Shown here: in pieces, positions 26,701 to 38,700 of the stretch
How the letters are laid out: every line of letters begins with the position of its first letter
Position numbering within the stretch: position 1 is the stretch's first letter
Source of the DNA: Hymenolepis diminuta
Lineage: Eukaryota; Platyhelminthes; Cestoda; Cyclophyllidea; Hymenolepididae
Assembly: GCA_900708905.1 (NCBI GenBank)
Contig: CAADRB010000064.1
Coordinates: 257,344-321,343 of the forward strand
Reading direction: 5' to 3'
DNA length: 64,000 nt
Translations under genes and position numbers: made by a program
The notes under the pieces: model-generated
The model's input: only the letters and a program-made list of their open reading frames with translations
What the model was told of the DNA's origin: nothing
Database searches by the model: none

Positions 26701-29700
26701 TACAATCTCGAAATCGCAATAAATTTCCCCATTTAATAAAAACTCATAAAATGTATCTCGGTGATAAACACGGTAGTATGAAAGATTTTTCCATTTTGTC
26801 CTTGTTTGAACAAAACGTAGCATTTAAGATAGAAATAGGGAAGGGGGTCTGTAGCTTTCAATTTAACATTTACTGAGGAGAAAAGAGTAAGTTGGGAGAT
26901 TTTGGTCTTGAAAACGGGATACCTACATAAATCAAATTGCGGTTAGAACTACTCTGTCCTTAAAATAAACTTCATTGCTTCCAAGGTAAGTGCATGAACA
27001 TTTCAGTGGATGTTGATTTTCAAAAGAGCAAGTTTACATTCATTTCTTATTAAAAACGATCTTCAACTCTGCTATCCACGTTCAATGTAAAGCATTAAGT
27101 TTGATCGGATAATCTCTATAAAATTGAAACTAAAAGATCAAAGAACAAAGTCGGACTCATTAGACCGTTTCTTATTCTTTCAAGTTCAAATGATCTCTGT
27201 AGAGTTCCATAATATAGCAATCTAAGATACCATTGCCAATAGAGCTCAGTGGTTTGGTAATCGTGTTTAAGCGATTAAACATTAAAAGGAAGAGAAATCC
27301 CAAAAGTCAACTGCTATCAATAGACGCAAAAGCATCAATCAGTAGCCAAAATCCTCAAGCATTAAGGGGTCGGCAGTCTCAAATAATCACTCTCCAATAG
27401 CTAGTGGAAACATGACCGAAAACCCAAAATTCGTTTTCTCTTTTATCTTTTAGTCATTAAATGGGAGCAGACTACCTGATACCTCTGAGCGGCCCTACTA
27501 ATAAAAGTGCCTTAACTTGCATCATAAAATACAATGAAAGTTCCAAGAGTTAAAGCATGCATACACCTCAAGCCAACAAGAATGAGAATGCCAACAAGAC
27601 AACTGTTGCAAGGGCTCATTTCTTGTTAAAAACTTTGTTATAATTTGTACACTTAAAATGATCCCATACTTAATTGTTAAATGATTGAGTAGTACTTCAA
27701 CTGGAGTATTGACATAAACAGATGTATGTAAAAGCCGAGGAAATTTTGAATTGAACAGTATAGACCCTTAGACACAGTCGGTTCAAGTTGAAGTATTTCG
27801 GCTGGTACACTACTTGGCGTAGCTGTTAGCGTGAACTTCTATAAAGTTAAAGGTAACTGCTTCGATATGAATCCAGAGAACATAACCAACTAGTAGCAGA
27901 ATGCGATTTTCGTAATAGATAAATCTTAGGATACTACTTTTAAAATCAGAATAAGTGCTGAAAAACGGAATTGGGCCTTATTACCATTTGAGCATTAGCG
28001 TAAATAGAGGTTTATAAAATGTGAACACGATTCTGATACGGAATACGACACATCTAACTGCTCAAGAGAGGTAACGATGTGGGAGATAAACTCTAACCCA
28101 AGAGAAGTGTTGGAAAACTCCATTTTTAACGAAATTGACTAATCAATGTAAACGGGCGTATAAATTTGGACAAATTTAAAATGGGATAAAGAAAATGCCT
28201 CCAGACACCTGCCAGACCTACTAGGGAGGTGTGTTTTAAGTGAAGAGACAGGTCTAGGAGACAGAGTATCGGCAGGTTCAAAGTTAGAGATAAGGAGGTA
28301 AGTAAAATGACTGAAAGTACGTGCGACAGTGCTTGTGCGTACGAAAAAAACCCAGCCTACGCGCAAAACTAGATCATCCCAAGCCCAAGCCGCCTTGCTT
28401 GCTTTGCAGCCGATTGGAAATTGCTTTTTGCCGCCCAACACGCGAGTTAATTTCCCTAGGGGTGTCGTTTTTATGCACTCTTCCCAACGACTTGAGACGG
28501 GTTAGCCAAGCTGCCTTGACCTACTAAATAGATTTGTAACTCAAATAACAGTTTCTTTTTCTCTTTGTTCAGAAAGTACATCTACAGTTTTGTATAAACA
28601 ATTTATTGGCTGCTTTTGCCGCTGCGTCTAGAGATGAGCTGATGTGGTGAAAATGAGACCACAGGGGCCGAAGTCGGTCAAATTCTCGGGACTTAACGCA
28701 AGAGACTCAAGGTTTATGGTGAACTGTAAGCAATAAGGATTCTAGAGAAGTACAACGGGCTTGATCAATCAAGGAATAATTTATCCACATAAAGACTTGA
28801 CTACCTTTCGAGGAATGGGTAATGTCACTTGGTGGTAAAGGGAGACCATGCTGTTAAGGGTCGAAATGGCTATGAACTCTGAAAACCTAGTACTTCAGGA
28901 TTTGATGAATACTAGTGAATTCCAGCTAAGAAATAAAAAGTAAATCAATGGTGAGTCCTGAATTACAAGTGTGTCATCAAAGATCTTAGTGTCTATTCAC
29001 ATGAGCAATTCGCTTTGAGATTCGATTTCTCCCTGGCATCAAGTATAACCCGCTTGTCTATCTAAACAGTTGCAATGAACACGATATACTAAGATGTGAT
29101 CTATTCAAGATGTGTTCTCTCAGAGTTTTTATGGAGGAATGTTACATAAAAAATTCCTTCGAATTCTAGCTGAATGTCTACAGGTCTAAGGAGTATATCT
29201 GCCACACCAAAGACCTAGGTACACATCCTGTAAACGGCATGACCAACCGTACTGATTAAAACTAATCAAGCGGGGATATTAGAATACAAGTTTCTAATCA
29301 GAGAAGCTTCAGAACCCTACTCCCTTTTGTCCAAGACGGAAATTGAAGATCTTCAATTAGCTCGTTATGGTGTTTCTGATTTATTAGGACTGGAAATGAA
29401 GAATAGTTGGAAGGGGATTTTGTTAATTTTCAGTTGTCCATTCATAAATACTAATTAACCCCAGGGGGTGAGGTGCAGACAGTAGAGGCTGCAAACCGGA
29501 AAGAGACGCGGTGATCAGACAAGAGAAGCGCTGGCCTGGACGAAACCAGGGAGATGTACATAGAACGAGACTGTGTGTGTCTAGAATAAATGTGACCTTG
29601 AAAATTAGTCATGAAAACCATGCATCCCGAAAATACATTCCCTGCGTCTAGACTTCTAGTCGCACAGACGTCAGCAGACTGTGTGATGACATCAAGCAGA

Positions 29701-32700
29701 GAGAATGAGGAATAACACAAAAATAGGAGTGGTAGAGAAATTAATTCTGAGCTAGACATTGAAATCAAAAGCTCGTACGAGACTAGTAGTTCCTAAACTA
29801 AGCCGACATTCACTCTTTGAAATAGTTAAACTCATATGTGGGCTCTCTACCGATAGGCTTTCTATGCATGACTATGAAAGTATTTGAGTTGGAAAACGTT
29901 ATAACAAAAATAGTATCAAATCAAACTTTCACTTATCTGAAGCAGGAACATAGCAAGAACTTGGGCTAAAGAGAGCCACAAACTGATCTGTAAAATTGAA
30001 ATCATGAAATATTAAGCTTGAAAACTAGCATTAAGAGCGGTTTCCTATTTTGAAAATTCCAAAACAAGCCCCAACAGAAATCAAACTTCAACCACATCAA
30101 GACCCAATGAAAAATCCAAGATTCTCAAAAGCACAATCCCCTAATTCAACTTGCCTCCTCTTATAAATACAATTTTGTCCGATTTGTATTCTTGATACCG
30201 TATTTAACAGTCCATTCTGAACGGAGCCAAGAGCTATGCAACGAGGGCATAGTGACCAAGACTAACAGTAACAAAATCCAAATCACTCATCACGTGCGTA
30301 GGTGTTTATCTCGTGGGTCCCTGTCCAAAGACGAGGTCACATCTGGGAGTTTGAAAGGGATGATGACTCATACCTTCTAACGAGAGGCGTATTCGTGCAT
30401 TTTTCAGGCATAATACACCCACCAGTACACAGTAGAAAGGTAAATTAAGCTGAAACGAATAAACCTGGCTACTACCACCCAGAATCGAAGTTATCAAGGG
30501 GCAAGTCTATCGGGAGTTTTGAGACTGAGTCACAGCGAGGCGTCTGAGTTATCATGAAAATAATTTATCATCTTTATCCCTAGATCTGTGAGTTAGGTTA
30601 TGGTATAGTTCAAATTAGCCTAGATAACAAAGCATTACAGATAGTCTATGCAAAACAACGCGATTTCAAAACAAAGCACTATAACCGTACATCAATAGAT
30701 AGTTAAAATATCGTGGTATTAAAAAAACACAATGCAGGGAATGTTGTTAAAACTATCTAGCCATTCAAATAATTTGAGATTTCTCTATGTTTCATCTCAT
30801 TCAGATCAAATTACCTCGATCCACACTTGAGCTATGGAATAAAGCAAATGGGGCCAACTCAAATATATATACGCTAAATACAGTTCAAATCCGAAACTCA
30901 ATTGGAAGAATAAGTCCTAGATTGTTAGAATTTAAAATAAAAAAAAAACAATTCAAAAAAATATTTTCATAAATACCACGGGATTATATATATGTGGACG
31001 TGATGCAACACTTCCCTAGATATCCAAATGATTCGACACTTCTTAAGATTCTGATTGATTCAGATCATATTACCAATGATATAAATCATCTCGTTTCACT
31101 TTCTCTTCATGAATGACTTCACAAAAGCCATCTACAAAATCAACCAACTCGTCAAAGAAAGATGAAACTTGAATTTCTACAAGGAAAATTCATACGTACA
31201 TTGGAGAAGTGTCTGCAATTGTAATACTCTAACCACCTCATCGAAACTGATGTGCAAAACAAACAAAAGGTTCAAGAAACTAGGAAGAATTGAAGATACC
31301 TTAATAGTGATAAATCCGCGATTGTTCCTAGCCATTTATTAACATTTATGTCCAATTCCTATATACTTTGCAAACAAAGGTTGGCTTAATTAGGTTATCT
31401 CAATCTTCAACCACCAATCATGAAATATTTATCTTCTTTTCCTTCTCATTACCTCGGATCGGTAGAATCAAGGTGTCCATTGGTTTACCGGTAACAGGTT
31501 ATGGTAAAGACCATCACCTTATACCTCGACAAGGTACAAAAGAAAACCACAGAACAAAAGCTAAGGATCTAATCATACGACGGAAGCAATTAGCCAGAAT
31601 CTGCAGATTTCCCACAACCCCTGGATCAGATTTCGATATCAATACTTCAAATCCCAAACATACGAAACTGAATGAGCGTATGTGACACTCAAACCTCACC
31701 ATGTGAAACGAGATATTCCGAGCTCAGTACTCTTACATTTTATAATTTCTTAATATCATTAACATTTACAATCACACACGTGCGTTTCGTGAAAAAAACT
31801 TGAACATGGAGAGTAGGGAAAGAGGCTGGATAGGTAGATAATTTCAAAAACTGTATGCGATTGCAGCTCTGGAAAAGCGAAGGGGGTCACGGGCGGGTAT
31901 GTAGTAATTCAATTTAAAGAAGGCAACAAAACAACATTAAACGATACAACATGGAATAGACACATGAATCACTGCTGAAAACCGAATTAAAGTGCCAGAA
32001 TAAATGTTAGTACTAGTAGGCTTGTTTGGTTTGGAGGAATAAGGGGATGATTAATATGCCGCTTATCTACTAAGGTCATAAAACGGAGTGTCGGGAATGG
32101 ATGGAGAGTTAAACCTGAAATGCTACTAAATGAAACCAATTAAAACCAGTTTTACTCAGTCACTCGACTGGCCTTATCAAACAGTTCGACGCTGTGAGTA
32201 TAATCCATGAAAATCCTGCTAACAGAACAGTGCTCTACACGTACTGGATTTTTTATCACTACTTTTGTGTATTCGTGCCTGGGAATGAAGTCTTCCCACA
32301 CCGCCACATTACTGGCTAATCAAGCAGCCAATAAATTGTTTATACAAAACTGTAGATGTACTTTCTGAACAAAGAGAAAAAGAAACTGTTATTTGAGTTA
32401 CAAATCTGTTTAGTAGGTCAAGGCAGCTTTTGCCCTAGTATAACTCAGAGGACACCCTAAATTATATGCTGCATCATTATGTATCGATGCATTTTATTAT
32501 AACCCAGAGTAATATGAACTGGGAAAGATTCATTAAACGAAGAAGTTCTAGGGATCAACGCTTCGGCTAAGATAATTTCAGTGTGACTAACTAACTCGTT
32601 CGTCAAGGGTTCGATACCAATCAGCATTGGCTAAGACCGAAATAATAAAAGGGTTAGTGAGTGGCAGAATCCAAACTTGTCATCAGGAAGACTACATGAG

Positions 32701-35700
32701 GCTACATATTTACGCAAGCTGACAGTTAGAAATCTATTTCTTAAATGGGCCTGAGATTTATTCATTGAAACGAATAAAAAAGAGTTCGAAACCATACTGA
32801 TTTACACTAGCACTTAACGTAGCATATTCCAAAGGAAGAAATAGGTATAAAATAACTAACGGAGGTTGAAAGCGGTCATCTTTTGTTGAAAGACTTCGTA
32901 AAAACCCCGTCAAAAAATCTGAAGAGCTGTAGCTAAAGCGATGTCATCTACGAAAAAAATTTCGACGGCGCATTAATACACAAAAAATGACTAGGGGGAA
33001 ATAATGCTGCAAATTTAGAATCGGACCCAAGCAAAGAGCAGTGGGTCAACATGAACTAATTTTCTTCCATCGTGAAATTAAAGTAGGCTGTGGTAAACGG
33101 TAAAATTCCCCACTGAGAAATTTGTCCAGTAACGTCTGTCAAGTACGATGGCAGGAAATCGATACTAGTTGTCGGCACTCGTGATGTTTGATATAAGCGT
33201 ATCCGACAGAATTATCAAGTACAAAGCATTTATCACTTGACTGGTCACGACAAATAACACGTTGTAGAAAAAGGAATTTTATTTTGTAAGTCAGTCAAAT
33301 AGGTTAGGAAGAGTCCCTTCTATGTCAACACCACTAACTGTTTGAAGCTCAAAAATAGGCTAAATTTTAATTCTTTCATTACGAATAAGAGGTAGCAGAG
33401 AATGGCAAAAAACTGTTGGCACAAATTCTACAGTTCAGTTCCATATAAACACTTTCTGCTATCAAAACTAAGTGGAGCTGCTTCACGAATTACATGACTA
33501 AGAGAACGCAAATACAGAACTATGAACGCAAACATTCTTTCAGCAAAAACGATACATAGCAACTTTCAGAACTATGCTCTAATCAACAACCACCCTTTTC
33601 TTATACTAAATCTATCAATCCAGAAAGAGCAACAATGACTAACGTCGGGAATTTGTCAAATTAACAGCCCATATGCCTTGAAGAACAATACCTGTGAGCC
33701 TTGCATGGTAAGTAAAAACCACGAAGATGATAGTTGTTGGTAAACATTCACACTAAGAGAGATGTATGACCTCTATTATCATCTAGTTGTTCTTAACTGT
33801 AAAAAGATGCAGACAATTCAGGGTGGCTTGGTCAACCACGAAAGTAAACTCTAATTACAATGAACATAATCCTGGGCATAATCTGAGGGTCAAATGACGA
33901 AGATTGAATATCACAATATCACAAATCTGGACTCTCATTTTTTAAAATATGGACAGTTCACTGCTCTCGGTTTCAAGACTTGAGATGCTCTGATTTCATT
34001 ACCTGTTCACTGTGAACCCCTCTCCCGTTCTGTAGCTTACTGGGCTCATTAGTTATTCATTTTATTCAGATATTTTCCAGTGATTAAAATTTGTAAGTTT
34101 ATATGTTGTATCATGTGTAATAATAATAAAGATGAGTTCTAACCTGGAGACTCGAACCAGGAGCGTTGGGAGGAAGCATAGGAGGGGGTTGACCACCTCC
34201 CCAACCTCCAATGGAAGAAGAGGATGAAGAGGCACCAGGTTGGTGTTGCGACCCCCCTCTTCCATACGCACCACCACCTCCAAATGCGCCCGCTGACTGT
34301 CCGCCACCACCACTACCATTGTTAACTCCCCCTGCACCCCCGGATATCGAATTCGGGTAGAGGATCGGTGCAGGAGCACCCCCAGATGCTGCAATGGGGT
34401 CCAAAAGGGCCGCCGTTTCCGCAGCATCCAAGGCGACAGCTGAAGCCTCGTCCACTGCCGCACTTGAAGGAGTCGATTTGGGTATTGATCCGATTTCAAC
34501 TGTTGATGGTGAGTTGTGGGCCTGCCGACTATTGGCTGCAACAGCTGCTGCAAAAGTCGCGTTGGCATTAGTGACCCATTGCATGAGATTGAGGAGATTT
34601 GCAGCGGCTGCGTCGACGGACGCTGTGTCAAGGGAGAGTGGATTGAGGGTCGAGGATGCGGAAAGGGATTGAGATGGCTGGGATTGCGTTGTGTTGCTAC
34701 TCGGCTCGTAGTTGATTGTACTGGTCTTGGGATTATCTACTTTCAAGCCACCTAAAATAAGGTAAGAATGATACAATATTTGCAATGGTCTCTCTTTTGG
34801 AGACCCATCATAAATGTAGATCTGAGGTTATGCCCGAGATGTCCCTCTTTCTTTGAAGAAGTATTTGTTAAAAGTAAACTAAACAGATCCATTATTTTAC
34901 TTAACAATAGGACACTTTCGACTTTTAAGTTCGGAGTACGTTGTTAAACAACTTGGTTATATTCTGTGAAATTTCCATACAGCAATAGAAAGCGCTAATC
35001 TTGTGCCACGACAATAATGACTTCCTAGACTGCAATGAACTCATTTATTCACACGTACGATACCTACAATGCTAATGGAGGAAAAAACATCAAAATGAAG
35101 ATTTTATTAAAAAGAGGGCACGAGATTGGAATCATGCCCCTGAATAGATCTTACTAGTCCAAGATTTCGAATAACAAGGTTTTACCCACTTTCCTTATTC
35201 CTTGAAACTTAGTTCTAAGCTAAGGTAGTGAACTTCACTGATTCCTGATTATGAAAGGATATAGTCAAAAGCACGTATTTATTTCTCGTACACCTCAAAT
35301 TCGGACATGATGTGGGAAGAAAAAAAGTAAGAAGTTAGTTAATGATTTAAAAACAATTTACTACATTTTACTTTCAAAATTTGTCACTCTGAGATAACTA
35401 CACAACTTCAGATTAAAGCATCCAAAATTCCTTAAGGTGACGCAGTGGTCAACATACACATCCGCCTAGCTAAGGGCCATAAATGCCCAACGGTACAAAT
35501 CTGGTAATGTGGGTAACCAACAGTTCTGGTTAATTCTGACCAACAAGAGAGGTGTTTTTGGAAAGGGCGATTTCGGAATATCTTTCTTCTACTCAAGTCA
35601 GGTGCAACTAACGCTACTCCTAACGGGTTTGGTAAGTTTTTTAAGGTTAATAATTCATGTCCAGTTGTTTTAACAGAGCACACATATCGCTCTGCTCCAT

Positions 35701-38700
35701 TAGCTAAAAGTTAAGGAACTTGATAATATAAAACTAATCCTAATTCTCCTACATAATTTAGAACTTCAGCATGAGTTTCTTGGATAATGCAAGAAAATTT
35801 ATACTTTGACGAGTTTGTGGTACCACAAACGATACACGAATTGAATCTTCTCTGCTACAAAGTGAAATATATCTCGACCATCATAGAGCAATCTGAACTA
35901 TGTTGATAATAAGTACAAAATTTCGTTGCCCACTTAAATTAGCTTTATGTTTGTACATATTCCAACTGTTATCTTTAATTTTTGATGTCTGCAGTGCTAT
36001 AAATGATACAGTATTCAAAATTGACCTCCATTCCAACTTCACGACCTCAAATATCTTAAATCAAGATCTCAGCTTTGGGGATCGATATCTTCACATTTCG
36101 CTCCCCTCTCCATCCAGGAAATATAGCATTCCACTTTTTTCCCAAATCGTTTCATCAAGTAAACTTATAGTAACACATTGATTGAATTTCAGCTGTTACA
36201 GAGTGCAATATCTCCCCTGCTCTTTAAGTGCAATTTCTTAACTAGGTTAAAATCTAGCTCAGTGATTTAACCCATTTGTGTGCACATGTACGTGCCGACC
36301 ACACGTCCAAAAAAGAAAGTTGGTTTAGATGGATGCAAAACCTATTATGTTTTTTTTCAAATTCTCTGTCTTCTTCCCACCATATTTGTGGTGATTTTTG
36401 TTGAATCTTGGAATAATGATAGCTCAGCAAGACTTCTCTATTCTTCATAACAGCTTACCTGTAACTCAATTTCCACATAATCAGTCAGATACATTTTTTT
36501 AACTTCCATTAACACTTGTTAGAGTGACAAATTGTATCCTAAAATTACATATCTAAGTGCAAAGTTTTTACTAGGTCAAAATACAGTGCAAAGCGATTTC
36601 AGGTTTCTACCAGAAAAATTAACCCATTTATATGGTCATGTGCGTCGCGATCACACGTCCAGAAAAAGGTAAGGTCAAATGGATGTGAGACGCATATTCC
36701 GTTTTTACTTAAAAGTATTCTCTGTCTTCTTCCTCTCTTGTTTATTGTGATTTTTGTCAAAGCTTGGAAGGGTGATAGCACAGCAACCTATATTCCTATA
36801 GCTCTGACTAAATATACTCATGTGAAATTGTAGTACTATAAATGGTGCATGAATTCAGCAGGAACTTGTCCAATTTCTGGTTGTTTTAAGCCTTATAAAA
36901 TACAAGTGGTTGAAACGCTACACACTAGAATGTCATCCTTAATATTGATATCGATTTCCGTACAAGTTTCTTCAAAAGATCATTTGAAAAAGCAGTAAAA
37001 AAAATGCATTCTTCGGTCTGAGGAGAGAAGTAATTACCATAAATCCCATGAACCAAAGCTTCCTACCCTATGCCCGAACTATATTACCCCTGTTGTAACT
37101 GTGTATCTGAATAGTATAATGCATACTACATGTGATTTTAACATAAACTGCTATGCAGTGAAAAGATAATAAATGCAAAGGTTTTACCAGTCAGCATTTT
37201 GGCCTCTGACATAAAAATTTAACCCATTTGTGAATCTTTGTGTGTACGATCACACCTCCATAAAACAGTTGGTTTGGGTGGATATGAAACTCCCTTTCTT
37301 CTTTCTAAATACACGTATTTATATCACATTCACTGTCTCATTTCTACCTTGTTTGTGGTAAAATTCAGAGAACCTTGGAGAAGAGCGTTAGCTTGGCCGG
37401 ATTTCTCTATATTTGGAAGTCACTATCTCATAATTCTAACTAAATATACCGTTTAGAATCCGCCAGAATCATGCATCAACCGCTGTGAAAGGTAAATACA
37501 AAAGGCTTTGCTAAGTAAAAATTCAGATCTCTACCATAAAAAATTTAACTCTTTTGTGAATCTATGGTCACACGTCCAGAAAGCAGAAACACACTTCATG
37601 TTCACATTTTTAGATCAGATAAAATTTTCCACTGATTGATTAATCTTTGCACCGAATCTCTCTCCGAATGTACTATTAAATTTCCTAAAGGGTGAGAGAT
37701 TGATAAAAAGATTCGATGATGCTGTCAATGAACTGTCATTTAAAGTGCGCAACACCCTCAAGTAACTAAATAACACATATGCAGAAAATTGACGGGAATA
37801 AAGAAGCATTTATTCTTTCAAAATTCAAAAATACATCAATAGAGTTTGCTGTTAAATTTACGTAAAGTTTACTTACTATTGCAAAAATGGGCATTAATCA
37901 TTAATTAACATTCGTTATTATAATGACACTAAAAGTTTAATTTTCATAATAATAAAATGATCCCAATTACTGGTTTTAAGTCTGGTAGACAAAGGTCAAT
38001 ACCAACGGAAGAGGTTTTCAACTTTAAATATTAGCGTAATACTATATTCTTCAGAATAAAAAAAACACGGGAGTATCTTGATAAAGAAACTCCCTATCAA
38101 ATCAACGAATGCACGACAACATGCTTCCGAAACAATCAATAAATTTTCCCTATAGCTAAATTGCCTTACCTACTACCAACAACAGCCTAAATTACTCAAT
38201 AAGGCCTTAAAGAATTTAAAAAAAAACTACCAGAGCCTTTTGGAAGATTCTAAGAAGACGATTAAATAACCACCGAATGTGCCACAGAAGCTTCAAATCA
38301 AACACCGCTAATTTAATAAGAAACATTCAGTGATTACCAAATTCACCTGATCCGTCTTGGTAATTTAATGTATTATGCATACAACAGTCGTTGATAAAAT
38401 GCAACTTTGTCAACAATTTGAAAAAAAAATTAATGTGAAAATTGTATATTTGGCTCTCCAAAGCGTTCACACCATGTCTTCAGAATGTCCTTACAATCTT
38501 GAATCGGGTATGGCCATCAAACTTTCTCCCAGGCGAAAACAGTTCAGATGGTATAACTCCAACGAAGATCAGTTGGATTTCAAAAAGGGAAGTTTCACTG
38601 ATTCTTCGTAGATTGAGATTGAAGTGTTTTAGATATGCCAATAAAGAAACTTCAAAATATTTTATAGCAGAAGACAAGCATCTAGAAGCCTTTTATCCAT

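Larger units (their letters stand above)
25120..34143 (-). other. smad4 intron with a long-range inverted repeat
   Basis: A 9.0-kb intron between the linker exon and MH2. It holds a repeat at 25935-26045, an AC microsatellite at 26234-26253 and the inverted repeats at 28508-28615 and 32322-32429. The rest has only short frames with no recognisable motifs. Confidence 0.6.

Noticed and set aside
29451..29768. 105-codon minus ORF in a smad4 intron
   Set aside because: Serine-rich chance frame with no domain or splice context.
31368..31685. 105-codon plus ORF between the inverted repeats
   Set aside because: Checked as a possible transposase for the inverted-repeat element; no catalytic motif or helix-turn-helix pattern.
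34062..34755. Several long overlapping frames on both strands (up to 189 codons)
   Set aside because: They are shadows of the GC-rich smad4 linker exon, whose frame is fixed by splice phases on both sides.
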